Below are positions 1 through 8,651 of a stretch of DNA of 41,611 nt, one piece after another (position 1 is the stretch's first letter; the number at the start of each line of letters is the position of its first letter). The notes under the pieces were generated by a model, which saw only the letters and a list, made by a program, of their open reading frames with translations, had not been told where the DNA came from and searched no databases. The DNA is from Caryophanales bacterium UBA7029 (GTDB lineage: Bacteria > Bacillota_I > Bacilli_A > RFN20 > CAG-826), in contig DLBE01000024.1 in NCBI GenBank assembly GCA_002494205.1, forward strand, positions 1 through 41,611, in the 5' to 3' direction. A program made the translations under genes and the position numbers.

Positions 1-1
1 T

Positions 2-1591
2 AATACACCATCAAGATGGGGTACGCAAGCTCCATTTACCAACATCACTTTAGACTGGGTTGTTCCAAATGATATGGCAGAACTCAACGCTATTGTTGGT
101 GGCAAAGAAATGGACTTCAAATACAAAGATTGCAAGAAAGAAATGGATATGGTTAACAAAGCCTTCATTGAAGTTATGATCGAAGGCGATGCTAACGGAC
201 GTGGTTTCCAATATCCAATCCCAACATATTCAATTACTAAAGATTTTGACTGGTCAGAAACAGAGAATAATAAATTATTATTCACAATGACTGCAAAATA
301 CGGAACTCCTTATTTCTCGAACTATATCAACTCTGATATGGAACCAAGTGATGTTCGTTCTATGTGCTGTAGATTAAGACTCGACCTTAGAGAACTCCGT
401 AAGAAATCTGGCGGTTTCTTTGGTTCTGGTGAATCAACAGGGTCTGTTGGTGTTGTTACCATCAATATGCCAAGAATTGCATATTTAGCAACTGATGAAG
501 CTGACTTCTATTCAAGACTTGATAAGATTATGGATATCTCTGCACGTTCACTTAAAGTGAAGAGAGACACAATTACCAAACTTCTCGAAGCTGGTCTTTA
601 TCCATATACAAAACGTTACTTAGGTACATTCGCTAACCACTTCTCCACAATCGGTTTAGTTGGTATGAACGAAACTTGCTTAAATGCTCGTTGGTTAAGA
701 AAAGATTTAACACATCCAGAAGCTCAAGAATTTACCAAAGCTGTCTTAAATCATATGAGAGAAAGACTTTCTGATTATCAAGAACTCTATGGTGATCTTT
801 ATAACTTAGAAGCAACTCCAGCTGAATCAACTTCATATCGTTTAGCAAAACACGATAAGAAAAGATATCCAGATATTATCTGTGCTTCAGAAGGAACTGC
901 AAAAACTCCATATTACACCAACTCATCACACTTACCTGTTGGTTACACAGAAGACATCTTCAAAGCTCTTGATATTCAAGATGGATTACAAACTCTTTAC
1001 ACATCTGGAACAGTCTTCCATTGTTTCTTGGGCCAAAAACTTCCGTCATACAAGTCTTGTATGAATCTTGTTAGAAAGATTGCTGAAAACTATCATATTC
1101 CATATTACACAATGTCTCCTACATACTCTGTATGTAAAGACCACGGTTATATCGAAGGCGAACAATATGTTTGTCCACATTGTGGTGCTAAAACAGAAGT
1201 TTATTCTAGAATTACTGGTTACTATAGACCAGTTCAAAACTGGAATGATGGTAAGCTTGCTGAATTTAATGATCGAAAAGAATATGATCCAGCAAAATCA
1301 CACTTAACTCATGAACTTCATACTTGTAGCTGTGAAACCGAAAAGAAAGCATCTCAAATCGAAGGAATTACTTTATTTGGTACAAAAACATGCCCAAATT
1401 GCAAAATGAGCAAGATGCTTCTTGATAAGGCTGGTATTTCATACACATGGGTTGATGCTGAAGAAAATCCAGAGCTCACAAAGCAACTTGGTGTCAAAAA
1501 AGCCCCAACATTATTAGTGCCAAACGGTGATTCATTTGATTCATACGAGAACGCTTCAAATATTAAAGGCTTTATTGAAAGCAGAAACTAA
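2..1591 (+). CDS. nrdD: Anaerobic (class III) ribonucleoside-triphosphate reductase with C-terminal glutaredoxin-like domain, 5' partial
   Basis: Reduces ribonucleotides to deoxyribonucleotides by glycyl-radical chemistry in the anaerobic cytoplasm. The frame is open from base 2 and begins mid-protein (NTPSRWGTQAPFTNI), so the N-terminal part lies outside the window and the internal ATG at 74 is not the start. Seen in order: a Cys-Cys motif (SMCCRLRLD) followed by GGFFGSGESTGSVGVVTINM, typical of the NrdD barrel; a C-terminal CPHCG zinc-type motif; and the glycyl-radical motif RITGYYRP, with the radical Gly codon at 1217-1219. After this the protein continues about 80 residues into a glutaredoxin/NrdH-like domain with a CPNC redox centre (Cys codons 1391 and 1400). 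The family knowledge is that some NrdD subclasses draw electrons from thioredoxin- or glutaredoxin-like proteins instead of formate. The flavoprotein gene starts 2 bases after the stop, so it is the likely reductant. Confidence 0.95.
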   Translation, partial: NTPSRWGTQAPFTNITLDWVVPNDMAELNAIVGGKEMDFKYKDCKKEMDMVNKAFIEVMIEGDANGRGFQYPIPTYSITKDFDWSETENNKLLFTMTAKYGTPYFSNYINSDMEPSDVRSMCCRLRLDLRELRKKSGGFFGSGESTGSVGVVTINMPRIAYLATDEADFYSRLDKIMDISARSLKVKRDTITKLLEAGLYPYTKRYLGTFANHFSTIGLVGMNETCLNARWLRKDLTHPEAQEFTKAVLNHMRERLSDYQELYGDLYNLEATPAESTSYRLAKHDKKRYPDIICASEGTAKTPYYTNSSHLPVGYTEDIFKALDIQDGLQTLYTSGTVFHCFLGQKLPSYKSCMNLVRKIAENYHIPYYTMSPTYSVCKDHGYIEGEQYVCPHCGAKTEVYSRITGYYRPVQNWNDGKLAEFNDRKEYDPAKSHLTHELHTCSCETEKKASQIEGITLFGTKTCPNCKMSKMLLDKAGISYTWVDAEENPELTKQLGVKKAPTLLVPNGDSFDSYENASNIKGFIESRN

Positions 1592-1592
1592 A

Positions 1593-2492
1593 ATGCACGA
1601 CATTATTATCATTGGTGGCGGACCGTCTGGTTTGACGGCCGCCTTATATGCCCTTAGAGCAAATAAGTCTGTCCTTATTCTTGAAAAAGAAAACTTTGGT
1701 GGACAAATTGCTAATTCTCCAAAGGTCGAAAACTATCCAACAATTAAAGAAATTTCTGGTTCAGATCTAACTGACTTAATGGTTAATCAAGTCATGGATA
1801 TGGGAGCAGAATTTGAACTTGAAGATGTTGAAAAAGTTGAGAAAAACGGTAGTATTTTCGAAGTTTACACTAATTATGGTAAGCACGAAGGCAAGACTGT
1901 TATTATCGCTAATGGTGTTAGACATAGAACATTAGGACTTCCAAAAGAAGAAGAGTTAATTGGTAAAGGCGTTTATTATTGCGCGGTGTGTGATGGCCCA
2001 ATGTATAAAGGCAAAGAAGTTTACTTAATTGGGGATGCAAATACAGCTCTTCAGTATGCAGTTCTTCTTTCTGGTTATTGCACAAAAGTTCATATGTTCT
2101 GCCTATTTGATCATTTCTTTGGAGATCCTATTCTTCAAGATAGAGTAAGAGAAAAAGAAAATGTTGAAGTTACATTCAATATGAACTTAGTAGAATACAA
2201 AGGTGAAGAACATCTTGAAGGTCTTGTGTTTGAAAATACTCAAACTCATGAACTCAAAGAGTTCAAAACTGATAACGTCTTCGTTTCAGTAGGTCAAATT
2301 CCTGATAACGATAAGTTCGCTAACTTAGTGGAACTTGAAAAAGGCTTTATTCTTACAGATGAAGATATGTGCACTAAAACTCCTGGCATCTATGCGTGTG
2401 GAGACACAAGAAAAAAGGCAATCAAACAAGTTGTGACTGCCTGTAATGATGGTGCTATTGCTGCAATGAGTGCAGTTAAGTATCTAAATTAA
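1593..2492 (+). CDS. Thioredoxin-reductase-like flavoprotein, probably reducing the NrdD glutaredoxin domain
   Basis: A 299-residue pyridine-nucleotide-disulfide oxidoreductase of the low-molecular-weight TrxB type. The N-terminal FAD site is IIIGGGPSGLTAA, the redox pair is CAVC, and the C-terminal FAD motif is YACGDTR. I start it at the ATG at 1593, 2 bases after the nrdD stop; an upstream ATG in the same frame lies inside nrdD. The second nucleotide-binding region is odd. The usual GGGDSA reads IGDANTA, and the HRRxxxR motif that holds the NADPH 2'-phosphate is absent (MFCLFDHFFGD instead). It may therefore use another donor, such as ferredoxin or NADH, as known for some thioredoxin-reductase relatives in anaerobes. 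The gene context points to electron delivery to NrdD. Confidence 0.88.
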   Translation: MHDIIIIGGGPSGLTAALYALRANKSVLILEKENFGGQIANSPKVENYPTIKEISGSDLTDLMVNQVMDMGAEFELEDVEKVEKNGSIFEVYTNYGKHEGKTVIIANGVRHRTLGLPKEEELIGKGVYYCAVCDGPMYKGKEVYLIGDANTALQYAVLLSGYCTKVHMFCLFDHFFGDPILQDRVREKENVEVTFNMNLVEYKGEEHLEGLVFENTQTHELKEFKTDNVFVSVGQIPDNDKFANLVELEKGFILTDEDMCTKTPGIYACGDTRKKAIKQVVTACNDGAIAAMSAVKYLN

Positions 2493-3172
2493 TATCCTCT
2501 TAATTCGCAAGGAATAAGTGGAGATAAAATATTCTTAAAATGAATGGCTTCTTCGAGAGAAATCTCATGGAGGCCTTTTCTTATAACGCCTTCTCTATCA
2601 ACAAATTTTTGTAGATAAATCTTCTTTGCACCTTTAACCAAATCACGCATTTCTCTAATTGATTCTTCAGTGTGAAATTCTTTAACTAAAGTAGTGCGAA
2701 ATTCGTAATTTACCCCAGAATTCTTGAGAATTTCTATGGATTTCTTAATATTTTCGATATTTACTCCTGGGCATCCTGCAGTCTCTGCATACATCTTTTC
2801 AGAGTTCTTAACATCCATTGCAACATAGTCTAATAAACCTTCATTAATTAGGTCTTCTAATACGTTTGGATGAGTTCCGTTTGTATCTAACTTAATTAAA
2901 AACCCGAGTTCCTTTACTTTTTTAATTCTATTTTTAAGTTCCGCCATTAAAGTTGGTTCTCCACCAGTAAAAACGACGGCGTCGATTAATCCTACTCTAG
3001 ATTTAAGAAATTCAAGAATCTCTTCAAACGGAATTGGAGTGTTTGCATTTAAGACCGATTCGCCGTTATGACAAAAAGGGCATCTGAAATTACATGCGGG
3101 TGAAAATAGTACTATGGACACCTTTTCATCGTAGTCTAGCAATGAAAACTTATCGATTCCAACGAATTCCAT
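2489..3172 (-). CDS. nrdG: Anaerobic ribonucleotide reductase activating protein (radical SAM)
   Basis: Generates the glycyl radical on NrdD using S-adenosylmethionine and a [4Fe-4S] cluster. The protein is 227 residues. The radical-SAM motif CNFRCPFC lies near residue 27, followed by HNGE, and VVFTGGEPT is the GGE motif that contacts SAM. The gene converges on the flavoprotein gene and overlaps it by 4 bases at the 3' ends, so nrdD and its activase are not in one transcript here. No Shine-Dalgarno precedes the ATG; a promoter sits directly against it (see 3173-3207). Other radical-SAM glycyl-radical activases resemble this one, but the neighbour and length favour NrdG. Confidence 0.9.
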   Translation of the reverse strand: MEFVGIDKFSLLDYDEKVSIVLFSPACNFRCPFCHNGESVLNANTPIPFEEILEFLKSRVGLIDAVVFTGGEPTLMAELKNRIKKVKELGFLIKLDTNGTHPNVLEDLINEGLLDYVAMDVKNSEKMYAETAGCPGVNIENIKKSIEILKNSGVNYEFRTTLVKEFHTEESIREMRDLVKGAKKIYLQKFVDREGVIRKGLHEISLEEAIHFKNILSPLIPCELRGY

Positions 3173-3207
3173 ATTTTTATTTTAAAATAAAACATATGGT
3201 GATTCAA
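3173..3207 (-). promoter_or_regulatory. Promoter of nrdG with no 5' leader
   Basis: On the minus strand the order is TTGAAT (3207-3202), a 17-base spacer, TAAAAT (3184-3179), 6 bases, then ATG. The expected start of transcription, 7 bases past the -10, is the A of the ATG. This would give a leaderless mRNA. Inferred by eye only. Confidence 0.5.
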
Positions 3208-3224
3208 TCTTAATATAAAATTTG

Positions 3225-3253
3225 TTGCGATTTATATAAAATATAAGTAGACT
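3225..3253 (+). promoter_or_regulatory. Possible promoter of the surface-protein operon, near-leaderless
   Basis: TTGCGA (3225-3230), 17 bases, TAGACT (3248-3253); the predicted start is 1 base before the ATG at 3261. Both hexamers match the consensus at 4 of 6 positions. No Shine-Dalgarno is present before the ATG. An alternative pair is TTCAAT (3213-3218) with TATAAA (3235-3240). Confidence 0.35.
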
Positions 3254-3260
3254 AGTATAT

Positions 3261-6200
3261 ATGAAGTTTAAAAATAAATCCTCGTTGTGGGTTGCGGCAC
3301 TTTCGGTTGTTGCTGCTTTTTCATTTGGACTAGTCGCCAATGTAGCCTTTAGTAAAACTGAAACGACACAAGTGTCTGCATCAGCCGATCAAGGCACTTG
3401 GACTTATAGTGATAATAAACTGTCCTTTTCTTATAAAAGTGGTACATCTCGTGCATTTGTAAATAGAACAGAGCAAACTGCTGTTAATGGCCTTGGGGAT
3501 GGGAAATATGCTATTACCTACGAGGTTTGGGGATATAGTTCCGGAGCTATGCAGCCTGAAGAAGATTTATTGGAAACTATTGAACTTGAATTTATTTGGG
3601 GAAATTACGTTGAATCAGATACTTATGGAACAATAACCGCTTATCCAGCTGATATTCCTGGTCTTAGTTCAACAACGGCTTATTCAATAGATGTCCTTGT
3701 TGAGCCAACTGGTGATATGGCACTAACTTATCCTACTTGGAGATACAATATTGTAAATCAGAATTTTGTTTATTACGTTGACAGCCAAAATACTTATGAT
3801 GCGGAGCTCACGACAATTTCATTTATTAATTTTGGCCAAGACAATCGACATAACTATATAAGATTAGATTACGATGTCACGGATAATGGTAGCCTTGTAA
3901 GAAGAGATAGTATTGGCCTATATCAAGCCTCTGTTGTTAGATACGGAGAATCTACTGGAGATGGAGCTGTTTCTGGGACATATAAGAATCAAACAGTAGC
4001 CGAACTAGGGACCGGACAAATTAGTATTGATGAAGTAACTATTGCAAATGGCTTCAATTACATAGAGATTAATAACGAAGTTATTAAATATAATGAAAAT
4101 GATGACAGTATTCAAACAGTCTTTGTCACTGAAGCAACTTATAATACTGATTCATCAACCGCTAATATTTTTTACGTTTTAAGAGATGAATCGGGTCAAG
4201 AGACTGAAAATACAGAAGAGGCTGTTTTGAGAAATGCTTCTAAATCTTATGATGACGAATTGCAACGCTATTATATAACCGGAACTACAGGTGATTTTGA
4301 TGGAATAGATGAAACTGCAAGTATTACGCTATGCACAAGTAACCTAAATGAAGTCTATAATTATCATTACGTTGTTCATTTTGATGGAAATGGTGCAACA
4401 AGCGGTAGGATGAGTGACGATCCTTTTACATCTCAAGATTACTCAGTAGATTACGAACTACCAGAGTGTAGTTTTGAAAGAGAAAATTATACTTTCTTCG
4501 CCTGGTCTCTATCTGAAGATGGAATGATTACTATCAAACCGCACGAAACAAGAAATATAACTTATTCTGAAGAAGGAGTAATCTTCTACGCTATATGGGG
4601 ACGAACCATTACTTTTGATTCTAATGGTGGCAATGGATATATGGAACCTATAGTTGTTAAGGAAGGTTATAATGAAGTTCCGTCTTGTGATTTTACAAGA
4701 GACGGTTACGCTTTTAAATGCTGGGCTGTTGGATCTCCGACCGGCATCGAAATCAATGCTGGTAGTAGGGTTAATGTCGATGCCAACTATGTGCTTTATG
4801 CTGTTTGGGAACAATCAGGCCCTGTCCAGCATGAAGGAATGTGGTACGATGAAGAACTTCATAAATTGAGGTTTTACAATACTGATTTAGCAAAGGAACA
4901 GGAAGTACAACTTGAAGCTAAAGTTTTAGATTTTGGTCCTAACACTGCTGAAACGAGAGCAGAACTCGTTGCTTGCGTTTTAGACAAGGGCGAACTTTTG
5001 GGTGATTATTCCTATGACATGCGTTCATTTACTGTTGGTGTTGATAACAGTAAAAGATATATTTCAGGACCATTAGATTTAGATAATGGAGAAGGGTGTC
5101 AACAAGTTAAGTTATATCCTGAAACTTTCTACTATAATACCTTCAAACCAAATCAACTTAACTATGCAGAAGGCTACAATCAAATTTTCTATGTTAATGA
5201 AAATTATGAAGGCACACCTCTAGAATTTGAAATTGTTGAATTTAATGAAATTACAAGAGTTTTTAGAATCGAGGCTTATGCAGGTGATGTCACTGGCGAA
5301 CAAGATTTAATTGAATTCACTTTCGAATTAACTGACGGCGTTGTTTTAGAAGGCGATTTAACGCAAGACGCACAACTTATTGAAGGTTATTTGGAAGATG
5401 TTGGTAGAAAAGTAAAACTTAATGTCTATGACATTCAATATAATTCTTTAGAAGAAGAAGCAATTACTTCTGAAACAATTGAAAATATTACCAACGCAAT
5501 GGATGCGGTGGAATTAAGTCCAGATCAAATTAGCCAAATCAATCAAAAGATTGAAGATAATAAAGAACAGATTCCTGATTCTACAGGCGGCAAAATTGCG
5601 GATGCTTTAACTAATACAGCCCCAACTCTTTCTGATGATCCAGAAGTTTTAGAGGCACAAAAAGACGTTATTGTTGCAGTTGTCGAAACTGTTATTGAAG
5701 TTGAAACAAATAGGCCAAGTGATATTGGTCAATCTATTAGAACTGATAGTTCTTTACCTAAAAATGCTGGAATTTCTATTGAACAAGAAGTCAGAGAATT
5801 CTATGAACTTCAAATGGCAAACCTCATTGGTGAAGAAAAAGCTAATAGAAGAGCTATTTTAAGAGCGCCAACCGCTACCGATTATAAGATTGATGTTTCT
5901 GGTAAAACCAAAGAAGATCTTGAACAAGATTTAATTGATTATGGAACAATGACTGAGTTTATCGATGATTCGGTTCAAAACATGAACACAGCTGGTCGTA
6001 AGCTTAGATCTTGCTCTGGCGAGGCTATGAAAGTCGAAGTTAAGCGCACCGTGGTTAAGATTAAAACCTCTTCATTTAGAAAGTTTGATAAAGAAGCAGC
6101 TGATTTGCAATTTGCATATGACGTGCATAATGCAATGATGCTTCACTTACAAGAAGTCGTTGTTACTGAACTTGAAAAAGATTACAAGCCAAGCGGCAAC

Positions 6201-6623
6201 AAGGAAAAGGACGAACAATATCAGAAAGAACTTGCAGCATGTAAAGACATTGAGTCCTTTACCGAAATCGTTATTGAAGTCTTAAGACAAAAATATAATG
6301 CAATCACAGATTCTAATGTTAAATATGAAGATTTCGTTGAAATAAGCGATGATGGAAAATATTCAGGAATTTACTGGGATATTTTCGAAGCATGGTGCTT
6401 AGATAAACCATGTCCATATCCAATTACATTCCAAGAATTAACAGATGCAACAGTTGATACAACAACTCAAAATGCTAGAAGTTTTGAATTAAATACTAAG
6501 ATGACAAATACTGAAGTTGTATTTACAGCAGCATTTGTAGGTGGTGGAGTAGCATTTATTTCATTAGCTGGTGTTCTTGGATACATTTTAAAGAAAAGAA
6601 GCTTAAAGGGGGTAAGTAAATAA
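3261..6623 (+). CDS. Large secreted or surface-anchored protein with two InlB-type (Listeria-Bacteroides) repeats
   Basis: This is a 1120-residue exported protein. It has an N-terminal signal or anchor segment (about residues 8-31), a long extracellular beta-rich part, and a C-terminal membrane helix (about 1086-1110) ending in KKRSLKGVSK. I see no LPXTG sortase motif, so anchoring would be by the C-terminal helix. Two repeats at about 371-447 (HFDGNGATSG ... FFAWS ... IFYAIWG) and 450-517 (TFDSNGGNGY ... AFKCWA ... VLYAVWE) match the InlB B-repeat / Flg_new pattern of small ubiquitin-like domains in adhesins. Residues from about 720 on are helical and charged. It heads a three-gene unit with the next membrane protein (1-base overlap) and an MscS channel. 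The role is unknown; adhesion or cell-envelope function is inference. Confidence 0.8.
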   Translation: MKFKNKSSLWVAALSVVAAFSFGLVANVAFSKTETTQVSASADQGTWTYSDNKLSFSYKSGTSRAFVNRTEQTAVNGLGDGKYAITYEVWGYSSGAMQPEEDLLETIELEFIWGNYVESDTYGTITAYPADIPGLSSTTAYSIDVLVEPTGDMALTYPTWRYNIVNQNFVYYVDSQNTYDAELTTISFINFGQDNRHNYIRLDYDVTDNGSLVRRDSIGLYQASVVRYGESTGDGAVSGTYKNQTVAELGTGQISIDEVTIANGFNYIEINNEVIKYNENDDSIQTVFVTEATYNTDSSTANIFYVLRDESGQETENTEEAVLRNASKSYDDELQRYYITGTTGDFDGIDETASITLCTSNLNEVYNYHYVVHFDGNGATSGRMSDDPFTSQDYSVDYELPECSFERENYTFFAWSLSEDGMITIKPHETRNITYSEEGVIFYAIWGRTITFDSNGGNGYMEPIVVKEGYNEVPSCDFTRDGYAFKCWAVGSPTGIEINAGSRVNVDANYVLYAVWEQSGPVQHEGMWYDEELHKLRFYNTDLAKEQEVQLEAKVLDFGPNTAETRAELVACVLDKGELLGDYSYDMRSFTVGVDNSKRYISGPLDLDNGEGCQQVKLYPETFYYNTFKPNQLNYAEGYNQIFYVNENYEGTPLEFEIVEFNEITRVFRIEAYAGDVTGEQDLIEFTFELTDGVVLEGDLTQDAQLIEGYLEDVGRKVKLNVYDIQYNSLEEEAITSETIENITNAMDAVELSPDQISQINQKIEDNKEQIPDSTGGKIADALTNTAPTLSDDPEVLEAQKDVIVAVVETVIEVETNRPSDIGQSIRTDSSLPKNAGISIEQEVREFYELQMANLIGEEKANRRAILRAPTATDYKIDVSGKTKEDLEQDLIDYGTMTEFIDDSVQNMNTAGRKLRSCSGEAMKVEVKRTVVKIKTSSFRKFDKEAADLQFAYDVHNAMMLHLQEVVVTELEKDYKPSGNKEKDEQYQKELAACKDIESFTEIVIEVLRQKYNAITDSNVKYEDFVEISDDGKYSGIYWDIFEAWCLDKPCPYPITFQELTDATVDTTTQNARSFELNTKMTNTEVVFTAAFVGGGVAFISLAGVLGYILKKRSLKGVSK

Positions 6624-7513
6624 TGGCAGACGAATATGGAAATAAAAACGCGCCTGAATTTGCCTCTCAGAGCGAAAATAAAATTGTAAAAGAGAATCTT
6701 TTCGCCAAAGAAAACCAAATAGTTTCTGAAAACGTTGAGGCAAAAGAAAATCTTGATACAGTAGGCAAAAAACGTGGGGCTAATAAGAAAGCTAAGAAGC
6801 AAAGGCTTTCTGTTCTTTCAGCCGGACTTGTTGGCGTTGTTAGTTTTGCGCTTATTGGCATCACGTCCCTTGTAAATGTCAAGATGAAAGCTGAATTTGA
6901 TGATAAGAAAGTTGCTTATGAAGATGGCAAGATTTCTTATTCATTATCAGTCAAGGAAATGACTGAAAAAGAAACTTTATCAATCTATGTTATTAGAGAT
7001 AACGTTAAACTTGAGAAAATTGAGTTAGTTGATGAAGATGGCGATGGTTTAATTGAAGGTAAAATAGATGTTGATAAAACATATATTGATGAAAAATTTT
7101 CAAGCGGAAAATCTGAAGAAGTTCAATATAAACTTGATTTGAAAGGTGTTGTTGGACTTGAAGTAGAAAGATACTTTGATAGTGTCACAGTAAGCATTAA
7201 TCAAATTGTGTCTGCATTCTACTATGTAGAAGGACATTGTAATTGTGGTGTTGATGGCTATTACTACTTCACCATGGTTTTCGAAGATTTAGAACATATC
7301 TTTGATAACTTTAATGCCTATATTGTCGACGATTATGGCAATGAGGCACATTGTACGTTTAGTGACAATTTATATGAAGAACAAAAAATCTATGTTCATG
7401 ATTTAGAAAGTTCTCATGGTAAATTGGTAATCAAATACACTGCCGACGATGATCAAACCGAAGGCAAGGATGAATTTGGATTTTATACTATTGAAACCGA
7501 AATTAATATGTAA
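6623..7513 (+). CDS. Single-pass membrane protein of unknown function with Lys-Glu-Asn repeat tail
   Basis: I do not recognise this 296-residue protein. Residues 1-60 are charged and probably cytoplasmic, with a short reiterated pattern (VKEN, AKEN, VSEN, AKEN at about residues 21-41) and then a Lys-rich stretch before a membrane helix at about 65-86. The rest is an acidic outer domain containing an HCNCG cluster (around residue 209) and several Tyr/Phe/Asp-rich strands. The start ATG overlaps the stop of the large surface protein (TAATG), showing translational coupling. Membrane placement and coupling suggest a partner of the surface protein, but no known domain is apparent. Confidence 0.65.
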   Translation: MADEYGNKNAPEFASQSENKIVKENLFAKENQIVSENVEAKENLDTVGKKRGANKKAKKQRLSVLSAGLVGVVSFALIGITSLVNVKMKAEFDDKKVAYEDGKISYSLSVKEMTEKETLSIYVIRDNVKLEKIELVDEDGDGLIEGKIDVDKTYIDEKFSSGKSEEVQYKLDLKGVVGLEVERYFDSVTVSINQIVSAFYYVEGHCNCGVDGYYYFTMVFEDLEHIFDNFNAYIVDDYGNEAHCTFSDNLYEEQKIYVHDLESSHGKLVIKYTADDDQTEGKDEFGFYTIETEINM

Positions 7514-7525
7514 GGAGGAAAACTT

Positions 7526-8551
7526 ATGAACGGTTCAAAAAAATTAGGAGCAGGATTTTTTGTAAAAATAGCGGTTTGCGTTGTTTTTGCAGCGTATGTT
7601 GCTCTCATTTTCGTAGGAAAGTTTATCTTTCCAAAAGAGTCTATTTTGTACAACTTATTTGCAGAAGCAAATGCTTTGAACGTCTATGCACGTATTGCAA
7701 AAACAGGCTTTGTAATCGCGTTATGTTATGTGATTATGCAACTTAGCAACATTTTTGTTGCTTTATCCGATAAGATAAAAAACAATTCGGTAAAAACCTC
7801 ATTTCTTCTTTTAGGAAATGTTATTAAATACGCTGCCGCAATTGCTATTGTCTTAATTTCACTTGGCATCTGGGGCGTTGATACAACTGCAATTGTTACT
7901 GGTGCTGGTGTTCTTACCCTTGTTATTGGTCTTGGTTGTCAATCACTTATTTCTGATATCGTTGCTGGTATTTTCATGTTATTTGAAGGCGATATTAAGG
8001 TTGGAGACATTGTTGTTATTGATGGCTGGAGAGGCACAGTTAAACAAATTGGTTTAAGAAGAACCAAAATTGAAGATGCTGTTGGAAACATTAACATTGT
8101 TAATAATGCGGCAATTTCAAATATCATCAACAACACACAACAATTATCAGTAGCTTTAGTTGATGTTGGTACCGAATATAATGAATCAATTCTTAGAATT
8201 GAAGAAGTTATTGAAGCTGCTCTTCCAGAAATGAAAAAACACATTCCTGCAATTGTTGAAGGACCTTACTATAAAGGTGTTTCAGCATTGGGCGAAAGTA
8301 GCGTTAACATTCGTTTAATTGCAAAATGTAAAGAAGAAGATAAATATCAAGTCGAACGTGATCTTAACCGTGAACTTAAGATATTGTTTGATGCAAATGA
8401 TATTAACATTCCATTCAATCAAGTGGTTCTTAATACTCGTGATCCACACGAACCAAACAAAACTCAATACAAACCAAAAAATAAATCAACTGAGAAATTT
8501 GCAGCAGAACAAGCTGAACTTTCAAAGGGTATTGAGGAACAATCTAAATAA
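7526..8551 (+). CDS. MscS-family mechanosensitive ion channel
   Basis: A small-conductance mechanosensitive channel that opens under membrane tension and releases solutes on osmotic downshock. The 341-residue protein has hydrophobic helices at about 10-30 and 58-82, then the pore helix region AAIAIVLISLGIWGVDTTAI, the TM3 stretch ending VIGLGCQSLISDIVAGIF, and the hallmark beta-domain entry GDIKVGDIVVIDGWRGTVKQIGLRRT. The C-terminal 35 residues are polar and low-complexity. An AGGAGG site at 7514-7519 precedes the ATG. It is the third gene of the surface-protein unit and is followed by a terminator at 8581. Confidence 0.92.
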   Translation: MNGSKKLGAGFFVKIAVCVVFAAYVALIFVGKFIFPKESILYNLFAEANALNVYARIAKTGFVIALCYVIMQLSNIFVALSDKIKNNSVKTSFLLLGNVIKYAAAIAIVLISLGIWGVDTTAIVTGAGVLTLVIGLGCQSLISDIVAGIFMLFEGDIKVGDIVVIDGWRGTVKQIGLRRTKIEDAVGNINIVNNAAISNIINNTQQLSVALVDVGTEYNESILRIEEVIEAALPEMKKHIPAIVEGPYYKGVSALGESSVNIRLIAKCKEEDKYQVERDLNRELKILFDANDINIPFNQVVLNTRDPHEPNKTQYKPKNKSTEKFAAEQAELSKGIEEQSK

Positions 8552-8580
8552 AATTTAGAAGACCTTACATTTAAAATATT

Positions 8581-8610
8581 AAAAAACCACGATAAAACGT
8601 GGTTTTTTTT
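8581..8610 (+). terminator. Rho-independent terminator after the MscS gene
   Basis: The stem CCACG/CGTGG (8587-8591 with 8598-8602), extended by A-T pairs, has the loop ATAAAA and runs straight into eight T residues. Confidence 0.88.
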
Positions 8611-8651
8611 ATAATTATATTTTATAATAATTTCAAATAGAGGTTATTGTT

